DNA of 29,682 nucleotides from an uncultured Collinsella sp. (GCA_934654515.1 CAKUGA010000013.1:1-29682); one strand, 5' to 3'; positions 14,365 to 23,266 are shown, counted from the first letter of the stretch. A program made the numbers and translations. The notes: a model not told the origin generated them from the letters alone.

Positions 14365-14812
14365 TTGGGCTATCTCCCGACCAAACGAGGATTCGGATTG
14401 GTTTGCTGGAACGTGGCAGTGCCCTGTTCTAAGCAACGTATTTGCGATAGAGTCGCGCGGGAACGGTGCTTGGGGCCGTCGCACAGTAGCAAATTACTTA
14501 TTTCGAGCGATGTGATGCTGCGATTTCGGAAATGCTCGCCTGGTTGCGGCGCCGCCTTCGAAAAGCTGGTTTTATTTCCATTACAGCTGGGAGGTGCTCA
14601 GGCTGAGGTCGTCGAACCTGTCGCTCAATGCGATCGCCGTCGCCTGGGAGGAAACGGAACGAATGAGGCCGGGGAGGTGTACACCCTCCTGTTCCCGGAG
14701 CGCGGGCAGCCTGTTTTAACAAGACTAATCCTTAGGAATTCATGGTTTATTTCTTTCGGGTCTCACGGCGTTGCCTCAACCCGCCCATCGCGGGGACGCC
14801 TGTATCCTTCCG
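14365..14812. other. Degenerate intergenic stretch in the defence island
   Basis: No intact gene is supported. Frames are interrupted on both strands and lack ribosome sites; one minus-strand frame around 14590-14700 looks protein-like for about 40 residues (ending FDDLSLSTSQL) and then stops, suggesting a decayed gene. A perfect 10-bp palindrome GGTGTACACC lies at 14676-14685. Confidence 0.5.
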
Positions 14813-14915
14813 CTACTCGTTTCCCTTCCCAAGCATGAGGGAATGGTCGAGGCACTTGCTCCCGCCGCCGAACTCAACGAGACGACCGTGGTGGATTAGA
14901 CGGTTGCACACCGCG
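14813..14915 (-). pseudogene. Remnant resembling the C-terminal end of an IstB-type ATPase
   Basis: On the minus strand a frame reads AVCNRLIHHGRLVEFGGG followed by SKCLDHSLMLGKGNE and a stop. The NRLIHHGRLVEF block resembles the end of IS21 helper ATPases as I remember them. Only about 33 residues remain, and upstream in the same frame is a Pro/Arg-rich segment of very high GC that does not look like protein. It is best read as a transposon scar. The family identification is tentative. Confidence 0.4.
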
Positions 14916-15152
14916 GGAGCGGAGGGTGTGCGCTGCGAGGGACGGCCCGCGGCACGACCGACCCGGCGCGGCACCCGTGGCGGACGCGGACGCGGCGCGG
15001 ACGGCGCCTGATGGGTGAGCATGCGGCAGTGGTTGCCCCGCTGGGCGGCAATAAGCTCGAATCGAGTACGAGTGTTTTTGTCCGGGCGAAGCGTTAGAAC
15101 TGGATTTGTTCTGTTGTCGACTGATGTTGAATCGATCCGGCAGAAGCGGAAC
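14916..15152. other. Very GC-rich filler then AT-richer leader before the methyltransferase operon
   Basis: 14930-15010 is extremely GC-rich with repeated GGCGCGG/GCGGACGCGGACGCGGCGCGG-like runs and no credible gene. From about 15060 the sequence becomes AT-richer and leads into the promoter-like region of the restriction operon. Confidence 0.45.
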
Positions 15153-15158
15153 TATAAT
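15153..15158 (+). promoter_or_regulatory. Candidate -10 element of the restriction-modification operon
   Basis: A perfect TATAAT followed by an AT-rich tract lies about 60 nt before ATG 15217. The only -35-like hexamer (TTGAAT, 15127-15132) is 20 nt away, which is longer than ideal, so the promoter may need an activator or be weak. Confidence 0.45.
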
Positions 15159-15216
15159 TTTTTATTTGTCTATATCTATCGAAATGGAGACCGAGCGCGT
15201 GGAAAACGAGAGGAAC

Positions 15217-16122
15217 ATGACGGCAGTTGACCTTTTCGCTGGCTGCGGCGGAATGTCTCTCGGTTTCGAAAAGGCTGGCGTCAATGTTGTGGCTGCCTAC
15301 GACAATTGGGACGCTGCCATTGATGTCTATCGCGCTAACTTCCATCATCCTGTTTTCAAAAGGGATCTTTCCGACGTTTCCGTATCCGAGGAAGTTGCCG
15401 GCTTCGCTCCGGACATCATCATCGGCGGGCCTCCTTGTCAGGATTTCTCGCAGGCCGGCAAGAGATCCGAGGATGGTGGGCGCGCAATCCTCTCTGTTAG
15501 ATATGCCGAGATTATCGCGAGGTGCAAGCCTCGCTTCATCGTTATGGAGAACGTCCCACGCGTTCGAACGAGCAAATCTATGGAAGCGATTCGGGCCACC
15601 CTCAAAGCGCAGGGTTATGGCTTGAGTGGGCGAGTGATGGATGCAAGCCTGTGCGGGGTTCCCCAAGCTCGCAAGAGATACTTCTTGGTCGGATGCCTTG
15701 GGGCGCCCGACGGGTTTCTCGACCCATATCTTGAGAAGGGCCTTTCTGACCATCAGATGACCATTCGTGAGTATCTCGGTAACGAGCTTGGAATTGATTA
15801 CTACTTCAGGATTCCGCGAAGCTACACGAGGCGGGCCATCTTCAGCATTGACGAGCCCTCGGTCACTATTCGTGGTGTGGACAGGCCGATACCGCCGAGC
15901 TACAAGCTTCACCCCAACGACGCGGCGGACCTCAGCCAAGCCCGGTGCTTGACTCCAAAGGAGCGCAGCAGGATCCAGACTTTCCCGGAGTCCTTCAAGT
16001 TCTTTGGGAGCAAGACGGATATCAACCAGATGGTGGGCAACGCCGTACCGGTAAACCTTGCAACCTACGTTGCACGAGCACTACTGGAATACAGGAGGGA
16101 TGTGAGCGATGGACTGCGTTGA
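15217..16122 (+). CDS. DNA (cytosine-5) methyltransferase 1 of an LlaJI-like system
   Basis: 301 residues from ATG 15217, chosen for GAGAGG just upstream and because motif I then lies at the N-terminus as in its tandem partner. C5-methyltransferase motifs in order: I DLFAGCGGMSLGF, IV GGPPCQDFS (catalytic Cys), VI ENV, VIII QARKRYF, X MVGNAVPV. It transfers methyl from AdoMet to cytosine C5 in the recognition site. It overlaps the second methyltransferase by 14 nt. In LlaJI two such enzymes each protect one strand of an asymmetric site (GACGC); the specificity here is not known. The variable target-recognition region between VIII and IX is short. Confidence 0.92.
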   Translation: MTAVDLFAGCGGMSLGFEKAGVNVVAAYDNWDAAIDVYRANFHHPVFKRDLSDVSVSEEVAGFAPDIIIGGPPCQDFSQAGKRSEDGGRAILSVRYAEIIARCKPRFIVMENVPRVRTSKSMEAIRATLKAQGYGLSGRVMDASLCGVPQARKRYFLVGCLGAPDGFLDPYLEKGLSDHQMTIREYLGNELGIDYYFRIPRSYTRRAIFSIDEPSVTIRGVDRPIPPSYKLHPNDAADLSQARCLTPKERSRIQTFPESFKFFGSKTDINQMVGNAVPVNLATYVARALLEYRRDVSDGLR

Positions 16123-17014
16123 TCTTTTCTCGGGATGCGGCGGTATGTCGCTCGGATTCCAGAATGCGGGCTTCAACATAAAGGCGGCGTTTGATAACTG
16201 GCAGGCGGCCGTCGACATCTATTCGGCGAACTTCGACCACCCAGCATTCAAATACGATCTTTACGATGTGGAAGCGGTTCCGAAAATTGAAGAGTATTCG
16301 CCGTCGATGATAATTGGTGGCCCTCCTTGCCAGGACTTCTCCATTGCGGGTGCCAGGCAGCGCGGAAAGAGGGCCAATCTCACCATCCGATATGCTGAGA
16401 TAGTTCGGGACGTCAGACCCGAGTGGTTCGTCATGGAGAATGTTTACAACATCGAGCGTATGGACGTTCTTCCCGAGGCTTTAGCCATCTTTAGGGAAGC
16501 CGGCTACGGACTGACCAAGAGAATCCTGAATGCCAGTCTGTGCGGCGTGCCGCAGGCAAGGAGGCGCTTCATTCTCATCGGCCATTTGGGCGATGAGAAT
16601 GACTTCCTCGGCGCGATATTGGATGCGCATCTAGCTAAAAAGCAGATGACGGTGCGGGACTATCTCGGGGATTCCCTCCATACGCAGTTTTATTACATGC
16701 ATCCGCGAAACTTCAATAGGCGCGGTGTCTTCAGCATCGACGAACCTGCGGTAACTGTGCGCGGGACTAACAGGCCAATACCTCCGAGCTACAAACGTCA
16801 TCATGCCGATAAGGCGGATATCAGCGAAGGCGTGAGGGCGCTCACATACAAGGAGCGTAGCTACCTCCAAACCTTCCCTGAATCATTCGACTTCGTCGGA
16901 TCGAAGACTCACGTTGAGCAAGCGATTGGCAATGCGGTTCCCGTCAAGTTGGCTGAATACGTGGCAAATTGCATAAAGGAATATATCGAGACACAGGACG
17001 GCGGTAGAGAGTAG
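16109..17014 (+). CDS. DNA (cytosine-5) methyltransferase 2 of an LlaJI-like system
   Basis: 301 residues from ATG 16109, overlapping the end of methyltransferase 1 by 14 nt. Motifs: I DLFSGCGGMSLGF, IV GGPPCQDFSIAG, VI ENV, VIII QARRRFI, X AIGNAVPV. It is the same length as the first enzyme and alignable along its whole length, so the pair arose by duplication and diverged. Having two enzymes suggests a non-palindromic site with one enzyme per strand. The AAA+ gene starts 3 nt after its stop. Confidence 0.92.
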   Translation: MDCVDLFSGCGGMSLGFQNAGFNIKAAFDNWQAAVDIYSANFDHPAFKYDLYDVEAVPKIEEYSPSMIIGGPPCQDFSIAGARQRGKRANLTIRYAEIVRDVRPEWFVMENVYNIERMDVLPEALAIFREAGYGLTKRILNASLCGVPQARRRFILIGHLGDENDFLGAILDAHLAKKQMTVRDYLGDSLHTQFYYMHPRNFNRRGVFSIDEPAVTVRGTNRPIPPSYKRHHADKADISEGVRALTYKERSYLQTFPESFDFVGSKTHVEQAIGNAVPVKLAEYVANCIKEYIETQDGGRE

Positions 17015-17016
17015 CG

Positions 17017-18861
17017 ATGACCAACTTCTGCGAATGGAACCTGTCTTATCCGCTTGAAGACTCTGTCCTGACGGATGACACGCTCAATGTGCGCTACAGG
17101 GGAACCAGTGGCGCAGGGCAGCTTGAACTGGCAGGATCATGCAGAGGTGCGGACGGCTCAACCATCAGGTCAAGGGACGTTATCGGTTCGTCGATTCGCT
17201 TCGAGCTTTCATTCTCCGGCCGCCCTCCGATTAGGCTTGTTGAGACGTATCCCGTTCGCGAGGTCGGCGGGAAGGTTCGCATTTCCGTAAAAAGTAATGC
17301 GGCGGATGACCGGCCAAACATTGGGAACCTTTTTGCCGCCCTGTTGCTTCTTCCTGAAATAAGCCAAAAGGGGAAGTCTAACCCCCTTGAAGAGGGCAAG
17401 CTGAATTCCAAGACGTTTTGGGTCGATGATATCGATTCGTATTACCAAGGCAGCAACAACGGAGTAGTGACTCTCCGACCTGTTCATATCATTCTTGCAA
17501 CGGGCAATAAAGAGCATGAGCAGCAGTTCGCTGGTGCCGCAAGCCTCGACTTCGAAGAGCGCATCAGGAAAATGCAGTACGTCCTCCGCGCAATGGTTCT
17601 CCTGTCTTCAGACGGAATGAAGACGGCGTGTGCTTACTACCTCGATGTAATCGAGGGCAGGAAGCAATTTGAATATGCCATAGGTTCGTATTTCCGCTCA
17701 TACATAATGAGCCAACTTGCCGGAGAAGATTCCCTGGGCTACTCAACAGGCGAGGACCCCCTATCGGCCCTTGCGCATTACGTGCCCAAACGCCAAGAAC
17801 CTGACATGTTGCCTGCTCCCACAGAGCCCCACAACCTCATCTACTTCGGTGCCCCCGGAACGGGCAAGTCCTACAGCCTGAACAAGCTCGCCGAAGAGCA
17901 CTTCGACAAGGCGCACGCGCGTCGCGTCACCTTCCACCCCGACTACAGCTACGCCTCGTTCGTCGGCTGCTACAAGCCGACGATGCGTTGGCCCGAGCAG
18001 AAGGCCGACGAGTCCCTCTCCGAGAACATGGGTCGCCCCTACGTCTCCTACGAGTTCGTGCCCGGCCCGCTCGTGAAGAGCTATGTCGAGGCGATGACGC
18101 ACCCCGCCGAGAACTTCCTGCTCATCGTGGAGGAGATCAACCGCGCGAACCCCGCCGCGACCTTCGGCGACGTGTTCCAGCTGCTCGACCGCGACGACGA
18201 CGGAAAGAGCGAGTACGACGTGGACGTCCCCGTCGACCTCGGAGGGTACCTCTGGAAGGAGTTCTACCACGCGTCCGGTCGCGCGGATGAGGTTCCAGGG
18301 CTCTACAGCCACGAGGAGAACGCCGCATGTCGTGTGAACACGATGCGCCTCCCTTCCAACCTCTACATCTGGGCGACTATGAACAGCGCCGACCAGGGCG
18401 TGTTCCCGATGGACACCGCCTTCAAGCGCCGCTGGGAGTTCCGCTACATGGGAATCGACGAGGGCGAAGGGAAGTATGCCGGCAAGGTCGTGCGCATCGG
18501 CTCGAGGCGCGAACCCGTAGAGTGGAACGCCCTGCGCCACGCCATCAACGGCTTGTTCAAGGGCAAGGCGCGCGTCAACGAGGACAAGCTCCTGGGTCCG
18601 TTCTTCCTCAAGGAGTCCACACTGGATGACGACGAGGCCTTCGACGAGGCATTCAAGAGCAAGGTGCTGCTCTACCTCTACGAGGACGCCGCGAAAATGA
18701 AGCGCCCCAAGGTATTCCGCCACCCCGACTTCACCTACTCCGAGATTTGCGCCGAGTACGACAGCTCCGCCGACGGCGTTTTCGCGCTCGACGCTCCCGT
18801 CGAGCGCGTGGCGGAGGGCGACGGCGCCGAGGACGGCGCCGAGACGGGTGTGGAGGCGTAG
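17017..18861 (+). CDS. McrB-like AAA+ NTPase (LlaJI R1-type restriction subunit)
   Basis: 614 residues. The N-terminal ~265 residues form a separate domain, presumably for DNA recognition, with no motif I know. The AAA+ part has Walker A YFGAPGTGKSYSLN (near 275-288), HPDYSYASFVGCYKP, Walker B LLIVEEINRANP (near 369), and the McrB-type block ATMNSADQGVFPMDTAFKRR (near 453). This family uses nucleotide hydrolysis (GTP in McrB) to translocate DNA and activate its nuclease partner, here the next gene. Base composition rises sharply near 17800, exactly where the AAA+ domain begins. A Glu/Asp/Gly-rich tail ends the protein 3 nt before the next start. Confidence 0.88.
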   Translation: MTNFCEWNLSYPLEDSVLTDDTLNVRYRGTSGAGQLELAGSCRGADGSTIRSRDVIGSSIRFELSFSGRPPIRLVETYPVREVGGKVRISVKSNAADDRPNIGNLFAALLLLPEISQKGKSNPLEEGKLNSKTFWVDDIDSYYQGSNNGVVTLRPVHIILATGNKEHEQQFAGAASLDFEERIRKMQYVLRAMVLLSSDGMKTACAYYLDVIEGRKQFEYAIGSYFRSYIMSQLAGEDSLGYSTGEDPLSALAHYVPKRQEPDMLPAPTEPHNLIYFGAPGTGKSYSLNKLAEEHFDKAHARRVTFHPDYSYASFVGCYKPTMRWPEQKADESLSENMGRPYVSYEFVPGPLVKSYVEAMTHPAENFLLIVEEINRANPAATFGDVFQLLDRDDDGKSEYDVDVPVDLGGYLWKEFYHASGRADEVPGLYSHEENAACRVNTMRLPSNLYIWATMNSADQGVFPMDTAFKRRWEFRYMGIDEGEGKYAGKVVRIGSRREPVEWNALRHAINGLFKGKARVNEDKLLGPFFLKESTLDDDEAFDEAFKSKVLLYLYEDAAKMKRPKVFRHPDFTYSEICAEYDSSADGVFALDAPVERVAEGDGAEDGAETGVEA

Positions 18862-18864
18862 TCC

Positions 18865-20346
18865 ATGGCCTTCGACCCCGTTTACGTGCGGGAGCGGGAC
18901 TTCTACTCCGTCGGTGACCTCGCGCGTCTCCTCGGGCTCGACTTGCGCGACGCCCTCGCGTGCGTGAGGGCGTGGGCCTCGCGCGGCGTGCTGACGCTCA
19001 GGAGCGACGCCGCGCCCGAGGGCGAGGGCGCCGACGAGGAGCTGGCCGCGCTCGGCAAGTACCAGTTCACGTGGGTGGGCCTTGCCCGCTGGCGCCGCGC
19101 GCTCGTCTGCGCGTACCCGAAGTACTACCCCCGGTCTTCCGCCGAGTTCCCCCATCCCCCGGAGGGCGAGCTTGCGCAGCTCTTCCGCGTGCTGCGCAAG
19201 AGCTCTGGCCGGCTCGCGGGCATAGGCGCCGCGCTGCCGGACGCCGACGAGGGCGGCGGGCCTCTCTCGCTCATGCTGGCGCTGTTGGGCTCATACGAGG
19301 AGAACGGCGTCTACACGAATTATGTGCGCGTCATCCGCGACAACGGCTCCGGCGAGATCGCCTGGGGCCGCACCATCGTGCAGAACCAGCCCTTCATGGA
19401 CGGCAACACGCCGGTCTACTTCGATCTCAAGACGCGCGACACCTCCCGCGACGCCGCCGACCTGGTGACGCGCCTGCACCGCTGCGTGCTGACGCGCTGC
19501 TCGGCAGACCTGCGCCGCTGGGGCATCGACGAGCTGCTGGGACTCGCCGAGGTGGACCTCTCCGGCGAGGACCTGGAGGACCTGGGAGAGCCGGAGGCCC
19601 TGACGCGCCGGCTGGAGCTGGAGCGCTCGGTGCAGTTCGTGACGTGGAAGCAGGACGTCATCGACATGTTGCTGCGCTACCTGAACCCCTCCGAGGAGTA
19701 CGAGAGCCCCGATGAGGAGTTCTGCCTGGGCACGGCGAGCTTCTACCACGCCTGGGAACTCGCCTGCAAGGCGGCATTCGGCGACAGGCTCTCCGACCGC
19801 ATCGACTCGCTGGGCTTCCCGCTCGCCGGGGGGTGGCGGGCCCGCGGCGCCGAGACGCTGCTGGGCATCATCCCGAGGCCGGAGTGGGCGGACGCCGCCG
19901 GCGAGGGGTGCGGCGAGGTGCGCACGCTCATCCCCGACGTCATCGGGATCCACGGCGACGGCGCGGACGGTCTGGCCTTCTGCATCTACGACGCGAAGTA
20001 CTACGCGCCGAACCTGGAGCCGGGCATTGCCAAGGACGTTCCCGGCGTGGAGTCCGTGACCAAGCAGGTGCTCTACCAGAGCGCCTACGAGGGCTTCATC
20101 CGGGACAACGGGTTCTCCTCCGTGGCGAATGTCTTCCTGGTGCCGACCCACGAGGCCGAGGCGAGGCTCATGGGCAGGGTGCGCTTCCCAGGCGTCTTCG
20201 GGAAGCCTGAGCCGCCCCTCTCGGACGGGGTGGAGATGTGGGCTCTGCCCGCGGACTACGTGTTCGACTGCTATCTGGCAGGAAGACTGGCGGACGAGGA
20301 GCTGATCCAGAGGATGTGCGAAGGGAGCCTGGATGGGGCACATTAG
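18865..20346 (+). CDS. LlaJI R2-type restriction nuclease subunit
   Basis: 493 residues from ATG 18865, three nt after the McrB-like gene. The C-terminal part contains a PD-(D/E)XK active site: IPDVIGIHGD (Pro358, Asp359) and, about 16 residues later, CIYDAKYYAP (Asp376-Ala-Lys378). Together with the position after two C5-methyltransferases and an McrB-like gene this fits RE_LlaJI (PF09563), the nuclease partner of LlaJI-type systems, playing the McrC role. The gene is very GC-rich (near 70 percent in places), unlike the methyltransferases and the next gene. Its 3' end overlaps the DUF4263 gene by 14 nt. Confidence 0.82.
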   Translation: MAFDPVYVRERDFYSVGDLARLLGLDLRDALACVRAWASRGVLTLRSDAAPEGEGADEELAALGKYQFTWVGLARWRRALVCAYPKYYPRSSAEFPHPPEGELAQLFRVLRKSSGRLAGIGAALPDADEGGGPLSLMLALLGSYEENGVYTNYVRVIRDNGSGEIAWGRTIVQNQPFMDGNTPVYFDLKTRDTSRDAADLVTRLHRCVLTRCSADLRRWGIDELLGLAEVDLSGEDLEDLGEPEALTRRLELERSVQFVTWKQDVIDMLLRYLNPSEEYESPDEEFCLGTASFYHAWELACKAAFGDRLSDRIDSLGFPLAGGWRARGAETLLGIIPRPEWADAAGEGCGEVRTLIPDVIGIHGDGADGLAFCIYDAKYYAPNLEPGIAKDVPGVESVTKQVLYQSAYEGFIRDNGFSSVANVFLVPTHEAEARLMGRVRFPGVFGKPEPPLSDGVEMWALPADYVFDCYLAGRLADEELIQRMCEGSLDGAH

Positions 20347-21637
20347 TTTCGGGGACGCGCTTGATTGGGATGGCACGCACTATCCCAATCCTTCAAGTGC
20401 TATTGATGGGGCCATCAACATGGTCTCGACCTCTCGATACACGGCAAAATCCGACCCCGTTGAGTTGACAGAAACAACGGACAGGGTGAGGTACCGATTC
20501 CTCGCGACCAATGTCGACAATCCGAAGGACCCCTCTCATTGTGTCGAGGGAAAATTCGTCTACGAGCGAAAGAAGAAGGGTGATCCCTCCTTTCCCTCAG
20601 ACTCGACCGAATCTGAGCTGGACCCCGTTTCAAGGGGCATGCTCCAAAGAAAAGGCTTCAACGGCGATTGGCTCGAGCTCACTTTAGATACCGGTGAGAC
20701 CCGCCGCCTATACGAAGCGCTTGATGCTCGCTATCGAATTCATCGGGAGACCGGTGGGGTTCAGGGGGGCAGCACGACGTATGTCCCCCTTGACCGCTCT
20801 GTAACCTCGCTCCTCAAGATGATGCGCGAAAATCCCTCGGAAACCAGGCTGCTTTCAGATGGCAATAACTTCGAACTCGTCAAAGAGATGATTCGGCTCA
20901 TGACCCAGGGGACGACTCGAGAGCAACTGAGCGAGATATTCTCCGAGCTAGAAAAGGGGCATCTCGATGACTTCACGGTCAGTCTGAGTCTCGCCCAGCT
21001 CGAAAAGGCAGAAAAGGAAATCGCCGAGAACCTCGATAACAGCAATGAGGAATACTGGCAGAGATTATTTACCAACCATCAATGGATATTGTCGCAGGTA
21101 TTCTCTGCCCCGTGCACGCTTCTCCAAGGTAAGGCGTATGTCGGAGGCAAGGCGATTGATAATTCCGGTGGCAATATCTGCGATTTCCTCTACCAGAATG
21201 AGCTAACCAGCAACGTCACGCTCATCGAGATTAAGACTCCGCGGACGAATCTGCTCGGCACGATATACAGGGGAAAAGAGCCCGAGAACGCCGTCTACTC
21301 CCTGACCTCACATATGAGCGGAGCAGTGAACCAGGTGCTTAACTACCGGGACACGCTCACGAAGGACTACTATATGATCAACGGGCGTTCCTCTTCGCAC
21401 TTTGAATCCCTCTCCCCAAAGTGCGTCGTAGTCATAGGGAAGATTTCCGAGCTCGACACCGCCGGCAAAAAAGCCACCTTTGAGCATTATCGGAATAACC
21501 TCTGCGATGTGACTGTAGTTACTTTTGATGAGTTGCTCCAGCGAATCCGGGACCTCATTGCCGTACTCCGAACAGGCAACGAAGAGACCTCCCCGTCCTC
21601 GGGAACCCGGGAACCCGACATGGTCATTCCCTTCTAA
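20333..21637 (+). CDS. DUF4263 (Shedu-type) nuclease fused into the operon as fifth gene
   Basis: 434 residues from ATG 20333, overlapping the LlaJI R2-like gene by 14 nt. The C-terminal third matches DUF4263, the nuclease domain of the Shedu defence protein SduA: EEYWQRLFTNHQWILSQVF, GGNICDFLYQNE with Asp284, then VTLIEIKTP with Glu299 and Lys301, forming a D-x14-ExK nuclease centre, and VLNYRDTLTK plus PKCVVVIG. The N-terminal ~230 residues are a different region (FGDALDWDGTHYPNPSS at the start) that could sense DNA ends or partners. GC is much lower than in the preceding gene, indicating a separate origin. No Shine-Dalgarno is obvious, so translation is probably coupled to the nuclease gene. 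Confidence 0.82.
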   Translation: MGHISFGDALDWDGTHYPNPSSAIDGAINMVSTSRYTAKSDPVELTETTDRVRYRFLATNVDNPKDPSHCVEGKFVYERKKKGDPSFPSDSTESELDPVSRGMLQRKGFNGDWLELTLDTGETRRLYEALDARYRIHRETGGVQGGSTTYVPLDRSVTSLLKMMRENPSETRLLSDGNNFELVKEMIRLMTQGTTREQLSEIFSELEKGHLDDFTVSLSLAQLEKAEKEIAENLDNSNEEYWQRLFTNHQWILSQVFSAPCTLLQGKAYVGGKAIDNSGGNICDFLYQNELTSNVTLIEIKTPRTNLLGTIYRGKEPENAVYSLTSHMSGAVNQVLNYRDTLTKDYYMINGRSSSHFESLSPKCVVVIGKISELDTAGKKATFEHYRNNLCDVTVVTFDELLQRIRDLIAVLRTGNEETSPSSGTREPDMVIPF

Positions 21638-21641
21638 TAAC

Positions 21642-21675
21642 GAGCTGCAGGCTCCCGCCCAAGGGCGGGTAGCTC
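21642..21675 (+). terminator. Hairpin after the DUF4263 gene
   Basis: CCCGCCC (21654-21660) and GGGCGGG (21663-21669) form a tight stem, with outer GAGCT/AGCTC (21642-21646, 21671-21675). There is no T run, so termination may be incomplete. It lies 5 nt after the stop codon. Confidence 0.5.
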
Positions 21676-21869
21676 AAGACCCTGGTGCCTATGAACGCCT
21701 TACACATACGCGCCCGGTTTGTGACTGGCCTGGACAATGCCCGCGGCAAACGGAGTATCAAACTAAGAAATGGGAGACCAAGGAGGAAATGCAGGCGCTG
21801 TCATCCGGTGATGAGTGGCGCGATGTGATCTTAGCCCAAGGTGCCACGAAAAGCCTGCCGATCCCAGCC
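21676..21869. other. Intergenic stretch between convergent defence genes
   Basis: Frames are open on the plus strand but have no ribosome site or recognisable product. Nothing else is supported. Confidence 0.4.
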
Positions 21870-23108
21870 TTACATCGTTTCCTTGCTCGCGGCGTAATGT
21901 TCCGCCTGCTTAAGGGTGTCCTCGCAGGCGCGCTGTTTTGCTTCGTACTCGTGCGCGTAGCGCTCCTGTTCCGCTTGGCTGGGAACGGGTACGGTCATGC
22001 TTCATAGGTCTTTGGGAGATAGCTGCGCAAGTGAGTCTCCGTGCGAGGAGACCATTAGTCTCTTCTGTCCTTCATCGGATGACAGGTGGGCTAAGAAGAA
22101 CCGTGCTAGTAGTTCATCTTCAAGGGATGCGCAGAAGATGACATCGCAGGGGACAATGAGCTTAGGGTATAGCCGGGGTTCCCGAGGCGCTGGATCGCGT
22201 TTCGTGCTTCCAGGCACTACGAGGGCTAGCTTAAATGGTGGTCCAAAGCGTGAGATCGGTATGCAGGTTTCGTACTCGTCCAGTGGTTTGAGGCGATAGA
22301 AATAATCCGGATCCGTATCGCCCATATCGTAAATATCCGTGTCGGATACGCGCTCGGGTAGATCTTCGAGACCAATGATCGCTTCATCGACTAAGTGTTT
22401 AAGCGATAGGCAGTAGCAGTCGATTCGCCGGTCCGTTCTGCCAAGATCCATCTGCGGTATCTTTAAAAGGGTGCTACGCGGAATGCCGCGGCGTATGTTC
22501 GCTTTGGTGCCAAAGCGAACGAAGGACTCCTCTGCAAAAGAGGCGCTTTTAGCATTGGGAAGCAAAGGCCAGATTTTTTCGGCACCCTGATCGCCGAGAC
22601 GCCAATGCTCAACATCGCATGTCTCGGCGTAAGCATGGCTAATCGAGTCTTTGATCTGCTGCATGAGCTCGCTTGTCATGGGCTTGTTGTCAAATGACCG
22701 TCCATCAAAGAGGAAATACGGCTCGTGGAGTTTGCGGTCGCTCAGAAACAGTAAGGCATAGGCATCGCTATTGGCGGTGATTGTATTGGGAAGCAACACG
22801 ATCGCCGCCAATAGTCCAAGCTGGCAGAGCAGGCGGCGCCCGTCTGCGGCGCGCGCCAGGTTGAGCAATCGGTTGGAGACTTGTGCGACCGCAACGGAAT
22901 CTGGGCGTTCGTATGCAAGGGAAGCTGCGAGAAAAACGTAATACCATTCGCTGACCGAAAGCGGGCTTGGCACGTTGACATCTGTTTGCAGTTGATGAGC
23001 TCTCGACGTAAGGAAATCCCGAACATTCGAGAGGCAAGCCTCAGAAAACGGGGCCGTTTCGTCAAGAGGTGGCCGCGCCCAGCGAGCCCCGCAGTGTAGA
23101 TACCTCAA
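21870..23108 (-). pseudogene. HsdS-like specificity protein, split by an in-frame TGA and lacking a normal start
   Basis: A frame from 23108 (TTG, no ribosome site) gives 368 residues ending LAQLSPKDL at a TGA (22002-22004). The same frame continues for 43 codons: a serine codon, then MTVPVPSQAEQERYAHEYEA and a helical tail to 21870. SPKDL...VPVPSQAEQERY is the conserved junction of type I specificity subunits, where a target-recognition domain passes into a coiled-coil spacer, so a single stop codon has cut the gene. The C-terminal part (CDVIFCASLEDELLARFFLA, SSDEGQKRL) fits HsdS. The N-terminus looks truncated. It may be dead, or the ATG at 21998 could restart translation of the tail. Confidence 0.55.
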
Positions 23109-23266
23109 GAACGAAGGTAATCGTCGCTAAGCACGGCAAGGTTTATCACCGTTCTACGGGATGCAGTAGCTTTAATCAAAGCGTCATTAAAACGAGCGTG
23201 CCATTGGTGGCTGCGCTCAAAAGAGGCAAGACGCCCTGCCCAACATGTTGCCCACCAGTGGTTTAG
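23069..23266 (+). pseudogene. Cys/His-rich fragment (YHxxxC...PCxxC type)
   Basis: The frame encodes TKVIVAKHGKVYHRSTGC and then GKTPCPTCCPPVV. A short segment of the form KxYHxxxC ... A..RGxTPCxxC is found at the C-terminus of various nucleases and DNA-processing proteins, where it is thought to bind metal. There is no good start signal, and the 5' end overlaps the start of the opposite-strand HsdS-like frame, so this looks like the 3' remnant of a larger gene truncated by recombination. Confidence 0.4.

Noticed and set aside
17761..19155. 464-codon minus-strand frame across the AAA+ and nuclease genes
   Set aside because: It arises from the strong third-position GC bias of the real genes; no ribosome site or domain.
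17017..20346. Plain type IV McrBC system
   Set aside because: The motor-nuclease pair is directly coupled to two C5-methyltransferases, and the nuclease looks like LlaJI R2 rather than McrC, so a modification-blocked restriction system fits better than a modification-dependent one.
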